Assembly (NCBI GenBank): GCA_034114085.1
Contig: JAXEWB010000035.1
Coordinates: 1 to 5,887 of the forward strand
DNA: 5,887 nucleotides
Direction of reading: 5' to 3'
DNA from: Spiro-02 sp034114085
GTDB lineage: Bacteria; Spirochaetota; Spirochaetia; Sphaerochaetales; Sphaerochaetaceae
The translations under genes and the position numbers were made by a program. The notes under the pieces are model-generated. The model was not told where the DNA came from. It searched no databases and was given only the letters and a program-made list of their open reading frames with translations. This document shows positions 1 to 5,887 of this stretch, in pieces. Positions within the stretch are counted from its first letter, which is position 1, and every line of letters starts with the position of its first letter.

Positions 1-1695
1 CTTGGAGAACACATGCTGGCGCTCGAACATCTTGATAAACTGGGGCTGGAGGACCTGGGGTAGGGCGGATACCGTATCAGTGAAGTTTGGCAACCCCCTT
101 TTTGCGGCCTCATTGATCCAATCGACCGAATAGCCGTTGCCGTTGAAGATCACCCGCCTGTGTTCACGATAGAATTCCTTGATGATTTCGTGACATTCCG
201 AATCCTTGTCACCGGCCCGTTCCAGACGATCCGCGACTTCTGACAGAATGTCCGCGACCGCCGCGTTGAGGTAGATGTTCGGTCCCGCCATCGATTGTGA
301 CGAACCGACCATGCGGAATTCAAACTTGTTGCCGGTAAAGGCGAACGGACTGGTGCGGTTGCGATCCGTCATGTCCTTTGGAAGCTTTGGCAGGCAGGTG
401 ACGCCCAGTTTCATGTATTCACCATCACGTTTGCGCCATGCCGCATCGTCAACGATAGCGTCGAGCAGACTGGTGAGTTGTTCCCCCAGGTAGATGGAGA
501 TAATGGCCGGCGGAGCTTCTGCCGCTCCCAGACGGTGGTCGTTGCCTGCTGTCGCGGCTCCTGCGCGAAGTAACGGGGCGTAGATATCCACCGCTTTGAT
601 CAATGTGGTGAGGAACAGCAGAAATTGGACGTTGTCCTCTGGACTCGCGCCGGGGGAGAGCAGATTCTGCCCGTCGTCCGTGGAAAGAGACCAGTTGTCG
701 TGCTTGCCGGAACCATTCACCCCTGAGAATGGCTTTTCATGTAGCAATGCCACCATGCCGTGCCGTTGCGCAACGGACTGCAGGACATCCATCAAAAGCT
801 GGTTGTGGTCGGTGGAGATATTGGCGGCGTCGTATACGACCGCGACTTCAAACTGGTTCGGCGCGGCCTCCTTGTGCTGGGTCTTGCTGCTGATTCCAAG
901 TTTCCAGAGCTCATAGTTCAGCTCCTTCATGAATACTGATACCCGGTCGTTGATTGTTCCGTAGTAGTGGTCGTCAAGTTCCTGGCCTTTCGCGGCGAGA
1001 TTGCCTAGGACGGAGCGTCCCGTCAGCCGGAGATCCGGCCTCTGGTCGTAGTATTTCCGGTCTACGAGAAAATATTCCTGTTCCGGTCCGATATTGACGG
1101 TGACATGGCTGACTTTCGTGTTTCCCAAAGCCCGCAGCACTCTGAGCGTCTGGCGCTCGACGGCCTGTGTCGAACGGAGCAACGGGACTTTCTTGTCCAG
1201 CGCCGCTCCGGTAAAGGAGAAGAACGCCGTCGGTATATACAGGATTCTCACTCCGTTGATATCCTTGATGAACGCAGGGGAGGTGGTGTCCCACGCCGTA
1301 TATCCACGGGCTTCGAACGTGGCCCGCAGACCGCCGTTGGGAAAAGATGATGCGTCGGATTCGCCCTGCACCAGCTCCGTGCCGGAGAATTCCATCATTA
1401 CCTTTCCATTGGAGGTCGGATGAATAAATGAATCGTGTTTTTCGGCGGTAAGACCAGTCAGCGGCTGGAACCAATGGGTGAAATGAGTGGCGCCTTTGGA
1501 AAGCGCCCATTCCTTCATCGCTCCGGCGACGAGTTCCGCCAAAGCCGGGGTAAGCTCACATCCTCCGCATTGGACCTGCCTGAGTTCCTCCATGGCGCTC
1601 TCTGGCAGATAGGTTTTCATTTCGCTTTCACTAAAACAATTACACCCGTAGAACTCTGTTACGGGATGTACGGAGAAGTCAATGTCGGCAGACAT
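1..1695 (-). CDS. glnN: Glutamine synthetase type III (GlnN), C-terminus beyond the window
   Basis: Cytoplasmic enzyme that makes glutamine from glutamate, ammonia and ATP. The frame is open from the ATG at 1695 to the left edge, giving 565 residues; the family is usually about 700-730, so roughly 150 C-terminal residues lie outside. Type III signatures are intact: the N-terminal FYGCNCF region (residues 15-21), GPEQEYF (203-209, metal-binding glutamates), QHKEAAPNQFE (273-283), NGSGKH (327-332, ATP/glutamate site), NRTSPFAF (446-453) followed by FEFRMVGS (458-465), and IFNGNGYS (516-523). The start is supported by AGGAGG ten bases upstream and by family-like sequence from the first residues. 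I see no frameshift or missing catalytic motif. The asparagine-for-aspartate position in GKHDNW (D333) is often Asn in homologues I remember. It lies 129 bp after the helicase gene, with its own apparent control region. Type I and II enzymes are excluded by the motifs. What is seen is the motifs; the function follows from the family. Confidence 0.97.
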   Translation of the reverse strand, partial: MSADIDFSVHPVTEFYGCNCFSESEMKTYLPESAMEELRQVQCGGCELTPALAELVAGAMKEWALSKGATHFTHWFQPLTGLTAEKHDSFIHPTSNGKVMMEFSGTELVQGESDASSFPNGGLRATFEARGYTAWDTTSPAFIKDINGVRILYIPTAFFSFTGAALDKKVPLLRSTQAVERQTLRVLRALGNTKVSHVTVNIGPEQEYFLVDRKYYDQRPDLRLTGRSVLGNLAAKGQELDDHYYGTINDRVSVFMKELNYELWKLGISSKTQHKEAAPNQFEVAVVYDAANISTDHNQLLMDVLQSVAQRHGMVALLHEKPFSGVNGSGKHDNWSLSTDDGQNLLSPGASPEDNVQFLLFLTTLIKAVDIYAPLLRAGAATAGNDHRLGAAEAPPAIISIYLGEQLTSLLDAIVDDAAWRKRDGEYMKLGVTCLPKLPKDMTDRNRTSPFAFTGNKFEFRMVGSSQSMAGPNIYLNAAVADILSEVADRLERAGDKDSECHEIIKEFYREHRRVIFNGNGYSVDWINEAAKRGLPNFTDTVSALPQVLQPQFIKMFERQHVFSK

Positions 1696-1713
1696 AGGTA
1701 CGATACCTCCTGC
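1688..1713 (-). promoter_or_regulatory. Small hairpin covering the glnN Shine-Dalgarno and start codon
   Basis: Just before the glnN ATG the transcript reads AGGTA-TCG-TACCT (1708-1696), a 5-bp stem with a 3-base loop. An outer GCAG (1713-1710) can pair with CTGC (1691-1688) inside the coding region. The 3' half of the Shine-Dalgarno would lie in the inner stem, and the start codon in the internal loop. It is short, so its strength and any role in translation are uncertain; chance is possible. Confidence 0.3.
1706..1711 (-). promoter_or_regulatory. Ribosome binding site of glnN
   Basis: AGGAGG, a full match to the Shine-Dalgarno core, lies 10 bases before the ATG at 1695. It decides this start over the in-frame ATGs further in at codons 27 and 35, which would remove conserved N-terminal residues of type III glutamine synthetase. 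Confidence 0.85.
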
Positions 1714-1734
1714 GGTGGATTCCTGGATATGTAG

Positions 1735-1764
1735 ACAATACACGGTTGACGCCCTGTTGTGCAA
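1735..1764 (-). promoter_or_regulatory. Possible sigma-70-type promoter of glnN (weak)
   Basis: On the minus strand TTGCAC (1764-1759) and TATTGT (1740-1735) are separated by 18 bases. The -10 box matches the consensus at 4 of 6 positions and the -35 box at 3 of 6. The -35 box lies within the palindrome at 1757-1779, as expected if a regulator acts there. Transcription would begin around 1725-1730, giving a leader of about 30 bases before the ATG. Weak boxes are compatible with an activated promoter, but this is only a plausible assignment. Confidence 0.35.
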
Positions 1765-1779
1765 CAAGTTGTTGCACAA
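1757..1779. promoter_or_regulatory. Perfect 23-bp palindrome, likely operator upstream of glnN
   Basis: The arms TTGTGCAACAA and TTGTTGCACAA are exact reverse complements around a single central base at 1768. Each arm is itself of the form TTGTnnnACAA, so the site is both one large palindrome and two tandem half-palindromes with a 12-bp period. The pattern suggests binding of a dimer, or two dimers, of a helix-turn-helix regulator. It is the most ordered element between the helicase and glnN and overlaps the candidate -35 box. No run of T follows it on either strand, which argues against a simple terminator. The cognate regulator is not in the window, and I do not recognise the motif as a known nitrogen-control site. 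Confidence 0.65.
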
Positions 1780-1781
1780 AG

Positions 1782-1802
1782 AAAGGGTTCGCGGTCCCCT
1801 TT
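1782..1802 (-). terminator. Weak hairpin after the helicase gene, possible terminator
   Basis: AAAGGG and CCCTTT form a 6-bp stem around a 9-base loop, 23 bases past the helicase stop codon. On the minus strand it is followed by CTTTG, a poor T-tract. The opposite strand has a better one (CCCCTTTTT), so it could act in both directions or be chance. The location between two separately functioning genes supports a terminator; the weak stem and tail argue against an efficient one. Confidence 0.35.
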
Positions 1803-1824
1803 TTGCATCTTGCGACGGGAATCT

Positions 1825-3849
1825 CTACGTGGTCTGCGTTGTATCCATTTTCGCGAAACGGGCCTTCATCATCTTGAGCATGTCCGCCATCTCATCCTTG
1901 GTGACTTCGGTATCAGGCTCTTCTTCCGCGAACAATTCCGACGGAATCTCCTGAAGGAACCGGGACGGAACTGATGGGCCGACCTCCCTGCCTCGCTTGC
2001 GATTTTCACAACTGGAGATATACAGCTCTTCGCGTGCTCGTGTAATGGCCACATAGAATAGCCTCCGTTCTTCGTCCAGTGCGTCGGGATTCTCCTCGAT
2101 GGTACGGGCGTGGGGGATGATATGGTCCTCGATACCCGCCAGGAATACAAATGGAAACTCCAGTCCTTTGGAGGCGTGCATCGTCATCAGATGCACCTTG
2201 TCATCGGCGGAGTCCTCGGTTTCACGCCCGGCGATGGTGATCCTGTTCAGGTAGTCATATAGGGAAAGTCCGTAGTTGTCAGGATCGTTCTCCCAACGGC
2301 CGAACATGTCGCAGAGCATCTCGATGCTCTTCATCTTCCACTGCACGGCCTTTTCGTTGTCGGGGTGCTGGTCGATCAGATGCCCCTTGTAGTCAATTTC
2401 CCCGGCGAGGGTCTTCAGCACCTGGTGCTTGCGGGTCCCCGCATGAAAGATTCTGTCCCTGTAGCGGTTGACCAGTTCAACGAGGTTCTGCAATGTCTTG
2501 GCCTGCGCGTCCCTGAGATTGCTGTCCGTAGCCACTGAGAGCAGGCTCATCGCGGAGAAAAGGGAACATCGCTGGGCGTCGGCCACCTGCCGCATCTTCT
2601 CCAGCGTCATCCTGCCGATGCCGCGCCGCGGGGTGTTCACGATTCGGAGAAAGCTAATGTCATCGTCGGGATTGGCCAGCACCTTGAGGTAGCATACCAT
2701 GTCCTTGACCTCTTTGCGTTCGAAAAAACTCTGGCCGCCGGAGATCTGGCAAGGGATGTTCTCGACCATGAACTGGTTTTCAAGCGTAGGAATCAAGTGA
2801 TTCGTTCTGACCAATACGCCGAAATCACCGAACTTGCGGTCCTTGTGGATGTGTATGTCCCGGATTTTCCGTGCGATTTCCACCGCCTCGTTCTCCTCGT
2901 CGCGTGGATGCATCGTGAAGATGAAACTCCCCTTGCCGCTGTCGGTCCATAGGCTTTTTTCCTTGCGCTGGGCGTTGTGGACGATCAGCTTGTTCGCCGC
3001 TTCCAGAATGTTCCCCGTCGAACGGTAGTTCCGTTCCAGCTTGATCTCCTTGCGTTCGGGGAAGTCCTGCTCGAACATGACGATGTTCTGGTAGTTCGCG
3101 CCGCGCCAGGAATAGATCGACTGGTCGTCGTCGCCCACGACGCAGAGGTTGCGGCTTTCTTCGGCGAGGAAATGCACCATGCGGTACTGGGCGAGGGAAG
3201 TGTCCTGGAATTCATCCACCATGACATAGGTGTACTGTTTGCGGAGCTTTTCCAATACCTCCGGTTTTTCCTCGAAAAGCTGGAGCGGCATCATGATCAG
3301 ATCATCGAAATCGACGGCGTTGTAGGCTTTCATGTGCTTGAGGTATTCGGCGTAGATGTTCTTGAGCCTGTCCGAAGCGCCGCTGTTCCAGACTGAACGT
3401 TTCGTCTTGATATCGCTGATCAGGTTGCCGAGTTCGAAAAGATCGTAGTCCTGGACGTCGAGATCAAGGCTGAGGATTACCTGCTTGAGCAGGTCCTGCC
3501 TGTCCGCGCCGTCGTAGATGGTGAAGTTGTTCTTGTAGCCGAGGTAGTGGATATATTGCTTGAGCACCCTCATGCCGAACGAATGGAACGTAGTCGCCAG
3601 CAGATCCTTCAGCGGCATTCCCGTCAGGGATCTGATGCGTTCCGCCATTTCTTTCGCAGCCTTGTTTGTGAACGTCAGCGCAAGGATTTTTGACGGCTCA
3701 ATGCCGCATTCCAACATATGCGCGATGCGGAAGGTGAGCATCCGGGTCTTGCCGCTCCCCGCTCCCGCTATGATCAGGACCGGTCCGTCTACCGTGGACG
3801 CGGCGAGGCATTGTTCTGGGTTCAATTCTCGATGCAGGTCAAAACGCAT
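1825..3849 (-). CDS. rep: Rep/UvrD-type superfamily 1A DNA helicase
   Basis: ATP-driven 3'-5' DNA helicase acting in the cytoplasm on replication forks or repair intermediates. All superfamily 1A motifs are visible in the 674 residues: Q motif LNPEQ (9-13), Walker A AGAGSGKT (28-35), motif Ia TFTNKAAKEM (59-68), Walker B DEFQD (212-216), motif III GDDDQSIYSWRG (239-250), motif IV LERNYRS (271-277), motif V HLMTMHASKGLEF (553-565) and motif VI EERRLFYVAITRA (593-605). The 2B segment ISGGQSFFERKEVKD and FLRIVNTPRRGIG closely resemble E. coli Rep as I remember it, the length matches Rep (about 673), and the C-terminus lacks the long tail of PcrA. I therefore prefer Rep to UvrD or PcrA, though in this lineage it may be the only such helicase and fill both roles. 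The ATG at 3849 has AGAGGA five bases upstream. It follows the membrane protein gene by 70 bp without an obvious terminator. Confidence 0.93.
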   Translation of the reverse strand: MRFDLHRELNPEQCLAASTVDGPVLIIAGAGSGKTRMLTFRIAHMLECGIEPSKILALTFTNKAAKEMAERIRSLTGMPLKDLLATTFHSFGMRVLKQYIHYLGYKNNFTIYDGADRQDLLKQVILSLDLDVQDYDLFELGNLISDIKTKRSVWNSGASDRLKNIYAEYLKHMKAYNAVDFDDLIMMPLQLFEEKPEVLEKLRKQYTYVMVDEFQDTSLAQYRMVHFLAEESRNLCVVGDDDQSIYSWRGANYQNIVMFEQDFPERKEIKLERNYRSTGNILEAANKLIVHNAQRKEKSLWTDSGKGSFIFTMHPRDEENEAVEIARKIRDIHIHKDRKFGDFGVLVRTNHLIPTLENQFMVENIPCQISGGQSFFERKEVKDMVCYLKVLANPDDDISFLRIVNTPRRGIGRMTLEKMRQVADAQRCSLFSAMSLLSVATDSNLRDAQAKTLQNLVELVNRYRDRIFHAGTRKHQVLKTLAGEIDYKGHLIDQHPDNEKAVQWKMKSIEMLCDMFGRWENDPDNYGLSLYDYLNRITIAGRETEDSADDKVHLMTMHASKGLEFPFVFLAGIEDHIIPHARTIEENPDALDEERRLFYVAITRAREELYISSCENRKRGREVGPSVPSRFLQEIPSELFAEEEPDTEVTKDEMADMLKMMKARFAKMDTTQTT

Positions 3850-3919
3850 GATGATCCTCTGGTTGTAGTCGATGGTCGAAGCGGCGTTGTATAGTCTGTC
3901 GTTCCAGTCTTTCCCGCCG

Positions 3920-4402
3920 TCAGATGATTTTCACGAACAACGAGTTCATGCCGGCACCCAGCATGACGATGGTCGTGACGATGATTCCCGCTATCAGGAC
4001 ACCGCCGCATACTGCCAGCATTGTCTTCTTTTTGTCAAGTCCGAGTACCCAGGCTCCAAGCGTTCCAGTCCATGCTCCGGTGACGGGGAGTGGAACGGCT
4101 ACGAAGAGCATGATGCCCCAGTACCCATACCGGTTCACTTTTTCCTGAAGTTTCGCCCGCGCCCGGACCACGGTCTTGTCAAATATCTTTTGGTAGAGGT
4201 TCCAGCGTTTATAAAAGACTTTATGTAGTGAGGATAGAAAAATATAAACGACTGGCGCAACCAGTGCGTTGAACACGATGGAAAGCGAGGCGGCAAGCCA
4301 GATGTCCATCCCGCGCAGATAGGCGAATGGTATGGCGCCTCGTAATTCCGATATCGGAAGCATCGCAAGCACAATGGTCGTAATGATGGTAGTCGGATCC
4401 AT
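3920..4402 (-). CDS. Small multidrug export family membrane protein (COG2426 / PF06695)
   Basis: Integral inner-membrane protein of 160 residues, the usual size for this family. The N-terminal hydrophobic stretch carries the characteristic ISELRGAIPFA (17-27). Further hydrophobic segments lie at about 34-57, 94-119 and 128-150. A basic cytoplasm-like stretch falls between the second and third (about 60-92), and a proline/glycine-rich PLPVTGAWTG motif at 104-113. There is no cleavable signal peptide. The family name implies drug export, but I know of little direct evidence for transport, and the true substrate is unknown. The ATG at 4402 is preceded by AAAGGA nine bases upstream, lying within the last codons of the DUF362 gene. 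The intergenic gap is only 4 bp, so the two are almost certainly co-transcribed and probably translationally linked. The family call rests on motif recognition. Confidence 0.85.
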   Translation of the reverse strand: MDPTTIITTIVLAMLPISELRGAIPFAYLRGMDIWLAASLSIVFNALVAPVVYIFLSSLHKVFYKRWNLYQKIFDKTVVRARAKLQEKVNRYGYWGIMLFVAVPLPVTGAWTGTLGAWVLGLDKKKTMLAVCGGVLIAGIIVTTIVMLGAGMNSLFVKII

Positions 4403-4406
4403 ATTC

Positions 4407-5606
4407 CTATTTCCTTTCGCCGGTGTCGATTTCTATTGCGTCAGCCGGGCACACCTCGTGGCAGCAGTAGCAGCGGATGCAATGCCTGTAGTCCGCCACG
4501 ACGCGTTTCTTTGATTTCGCCTCATTGTCAGCTTCAAAGCCGAGCGCCTTGCCGGGACAGATGCTGATGCATCGGCCGCACCTGACGCAGACCGACATGT
4601 CGAACAGCGGTTTCGGTTGTTTCCGCTGATGTCTCTTTTTTAGGAAACGTGTGAAAAAGGGGAGTATCAGCGATGTGAACAGATTGCTTTTGGGCTGCTG
4701 TTCTATCGTCTGGTATCCGCTGATCACAAGTTCTTTTGCGTCAAGCAGCGGATAGCTGATATCCTGGGGGATGTTCCAGCCCGTAAGCTTCCGCTCTCGT
4801 AGCTCCTTTGTCAACGGGATTGACAGCGGGTCATACCCCATGATGGTGCTTTGCGCCACATCTACGGCACTCCCGTCCCTGCTGGCGAGCAACAGCCCGA
4901 TGTGACGGGGGATTCCGTTGGCCGGCCCCGCGCCTTCCATCCCGATGATTCCGTCCATGATGCAGAAGGCCGGCTTGGCCGTTTCATAGATGCCGGATAT
5001 CAGTTTCGCAAAGGATTCTCGCGATGGATATGACAAGTGGCAGGGACTTTTGTGTAGTCCGGGTACCAATCCGAACAGGTTCTTTACCGTTCCGGTGGCG
5101 TACATGAGCTGGTGCGTCTTGAACTTTGCAACGGATATGAGCATGTCGGCCTCATACAGCGCCTTCGCCAGCGGAAGCTTCTTGCGGACGGTCCCCGGAA
5201 TGACCTGTGTGACGGGATCTTTTGTAAAGTCGCACCATTGGACCTGTTCTTCCTCACAGATTTGCTGTATCCCGCAGGCCCGTGGTGTGAACGCAGGACC
5301 TTGCAGGCCAGGGGAATCTCCGACGAGTATTTTTGAGGCTCCCTTCGTCTTGAGCATGCGTATCAACGCCTGCACCACCATGGGGTTGGTCGTAATGGCC
5401 GCTTCCACCTTGGCGTCGGAAAGCACGTTTGGCTTGATGAGGACGGTAAGGCCCTCCACTGGCGGCATCTGTGCCGCCTCGCAGACCTTTTCCATCGCCT
5501 TTTCCACCTGTCCGAGTTCGTAATTCTCGCATCGGGCGATGGCTACGGGCGCGTTGGCCGCTACCCACGCCCGACGGTTTTTCTGTTCATTCCGCCGTGC
5601 CGTCAT
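4407..5606 (-). CDS. DUF362 protein with C-terminal two-[4Fe-4S] ferredoxin domain
   Basis: A 399-residue protein in two parts. Residues about 20-320 are a DUF362 domain (PF04015): LIKPNVL followed by an AITTNP segment, VGDSPG, a KFKTHQLMYATGTVKNLFGLVPG region and an IMDGIIGMEG stretch. Residues about 337-395 are a bacterial ferredoxin domain with C340-x2-C343-x2-C346-x3-C350-P and C376-x2-C379-x2-C382-x3-C386-P, enough to bind two [4Fe-4S] clusters; C381 is an extra cysteine inside the second motif. No signal peptide or membrane helix is clear, only a short hydrophobic/basic patch before the clusters, so it is probably cytoplasmic. The reaction is unknown; electron transfer to a substrate held by the DUF362 domain is an inference. 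I chose the ATG at 5606 because AGGAGG lies eight bases upstream and its A is shared with the preceding stop (TGATG). A longer reading begins at TTG 5630 and lacks such support. The next gene begins 4 bp after its TAG. Confidence 0.9.
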   Translation of the reverse strand: MTARRNEQKNRRAWVAANAPVAIARCENYELGQVEKAMEKVCEAAQMPPVEGLTVLIKPNVLSDAKVEAAITTNPMVVQALIRMLKTKGASKILVGDSPGLQGPAFTPRACGIQQICEEEQVQWCDFTKDPVTQVIPGTVRKKLPLAKALYEADMLISVAKFKTHQLMYATGTVKNLFGLVPGLHKSPCHLSYPSRESFAKLISGIYETAKPAFCIMDGIIGMEGAGPANGIPRHIGLLLASRDGSAVDVAQSTIMGYDPLSIPLTKELRERKLTGWNIPQDISYPLLDAKELVISGYQTIEQQPKSNLFTSLILPFFTRFLKKRHQRKQPKPLFDMSVCVRCGRCISICPGKALGFEADNEAKSKKRVVADYRHCIRCYCCHEVCPADAIEIDTGERK

Positions 5607-5887
5607 CAGGCTAGCCTCCTGAGGTGACAAAAGTAGAGAGGCCCCCGGCCTTCGGCGGTATCCGGCAGGATAATCGAGCCGTATGCACGTTTTTCTGCGA
5701 ACGGTACGTCCATCTCCAGCAATTCAAAGCGCCCCTTTCGTTTGTCGAAGAGCCTGGCGATGACTTGCTCATCTTCTATCGGGGCGATTGCGCAGGTGCT
5801 GTACAGGATCGTTCCTCCGATCTTCACCGCTTCAAGCGCGGCGGCGAGCATGGCGAATTGCTGTACGGCGAGCCGTTTTGGTCTGGA
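5606..5887 (-). CDS. RsmB/NOL1-NOP2-family RNA cytosine-C5 methyltransferase, C-terminal 93 residues
   Basis: The frame is open to the right edge, so the N-terminus and most of the catalytic domain are missing from view. The visible part carries the end of a Rossmann-like SAM methyltransferase of the NSUN/RsmB type: SRPKRLAVQQ at the start, then KIGGTILYSTCAIAPIEDEQV (residues 22-42). The TC (31-32) there is motif VI, whose cysteine is the nucleophile attacking cytosine C6 in known members. The tail, GSIILPD then GPLYFCHLRRL, matches the family's usual C-terminal strands. Members methylate C5 of cytosine in 16S or 23S rRNA using SAM; which site this one modifies cannot be told from the fragment, so no symbol is given. 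Its TGA overlaps the ATG of the DUF362 gene by one base, which indicates an operon and coupled translation. Confidence 0.85.
   Translation of the reverse strand, partial: SRPKRLAVQQFAMLAAALEAVKIGGTILYSTCAIAPIEDEQVIARLFDKRKGRFELLEMDVPFAEKRAYGSIILPDTAEGRGPLYFCHLRRLA
5615..5620 (-). promoter_or_regulatory. Ribosome binding site of the DUF362 gene
   Basis: AGGAGG lies eight bases before the ATG at 5606 and within the last codons of the methyltransferase gene. It fixes the DUF362 start at 5606 rather than the upstream in-frame TTG at 5630, and allows reinitiation by ribosomes that have just ended at the TGA of 5608-5606. Confidence 0.85.

Noticed and set aside
974..1510. 178-residue open frame on the minus strand
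   Set aside because: It lies wholly inside glnN in another frame; the glnN frame has conserved catalytic motifs throughout, and this one resembles no family I know.
1757..1779. Palindrome as a Rho-independent terminator of the helicase gene
   Set aside because: No T-tract follows on either strand and the stem has little GC; the doubled TTGTnnnACAA structure fits protein binding better.
1696..1824. Sigma-54 promoter or GlnR/TnrA box before glnN
   Set aside because: I looked for the GG/GC -24/-12 pair and for TGTnA-n7-TnACA. The TGT and ACA of the palindrome have the wrong spacing, and no GG element is correctly placed.
2977..3396. 139-residue open frame on the plus strand
   Set aside because: It is antisense to the helicase motifs II-IV region; its composition is what the complement of the helicase gene would give.
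3850..3919. Promoter or terminator between the membrane protein and helicase genes
   Set aside because: A TATACA sequence exists on the minus strand but no acceptable -35 box lies 16-18 bases before it. No stable hairpin with a T-tract is visible either, so read-through from the upstream operon is as likely.
4200..4260. A+T-rich patch within the membrane protein gene
   Set aside because: It encodes a lysine-, tyrosine- and phenylalanine-rich loop and membrane-segment end in an intact frame; amino acid content explains it without transfer or an internal promoter.
4990..5523. 177-residue open frame on the plus strand
   Set aside because: It is antisense to the DUF362 domain and is explained by that gene's codon pattern; no ribosome site or recognisable domain.

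Overview
The window holds five protein genes, all on the minus strand. Read in the direction of transcription (high to low coordinates) they are: the 3' end of an RsmB/NOL1-NOP2-type RNA cytosine-C5 methyltransferase (cut by the right edge), a DUF362 protein with a C-terminal two-cluster ferredoxin domain, a small COG2426-type membrane protein ('small multidrug export' family), a Rep-type superfamily 1 DNA helicase, and a type III glutamine synthetase (GlnN) whose C-terminus is cut by the left edge. Coding density is very high. The only gaps are 4 bp (4403-4406), 70 bp (3850-3919) and 129 bp (1696-1824), and no stretch of 300 bases lacks a gene. I saw no tRNA, rRNA, CRISPR array, insertion sequence or prophage gene.

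The organism is a bacterium of moderate GC (slightly above half, judged by eye). Type III glutamine synthetase, a DUF362-ferredoxin protein and the COG2426 protein together suggest an anaerobe. The combination, plus a short Rep-like helicase without a long PcrA-type tail, made me think of a spirochaete of the Sphaerochaeta type. That is a low-confidence inference from memory; Bacteroidota and Bacillota also carry several of these families.

Region 5887-3920 is a tight operon. The methyltransferase stop and the DUF362 start share one base (TGATG), and the DUF362 stop is 4 bp from the next start. The helicase follows after 70 bp with no convincing terminator and may be co-transcribed. The products span RNA modification, an uncharacterised Fe-S protein, a membrane protein and DNA repair, so no common pathway is evident.

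Region 1824-1696 separates the helicase from glnN and is the only real regulatory space. It holds a weak hairpin that may end the upstream transcript, a perfect 23-bp palindrome built from two TTGTnnnACAA units, a weak promoter-like pair overlapping the palindrome, a strong Shine-Dalgarno, and a small hairpin over that Shine-Dalgarno. This fits independently regulated glnN expression. The genes themselves look ordinary, and I found no convincing new multi-gene system. The palindrome is the most interesting element.
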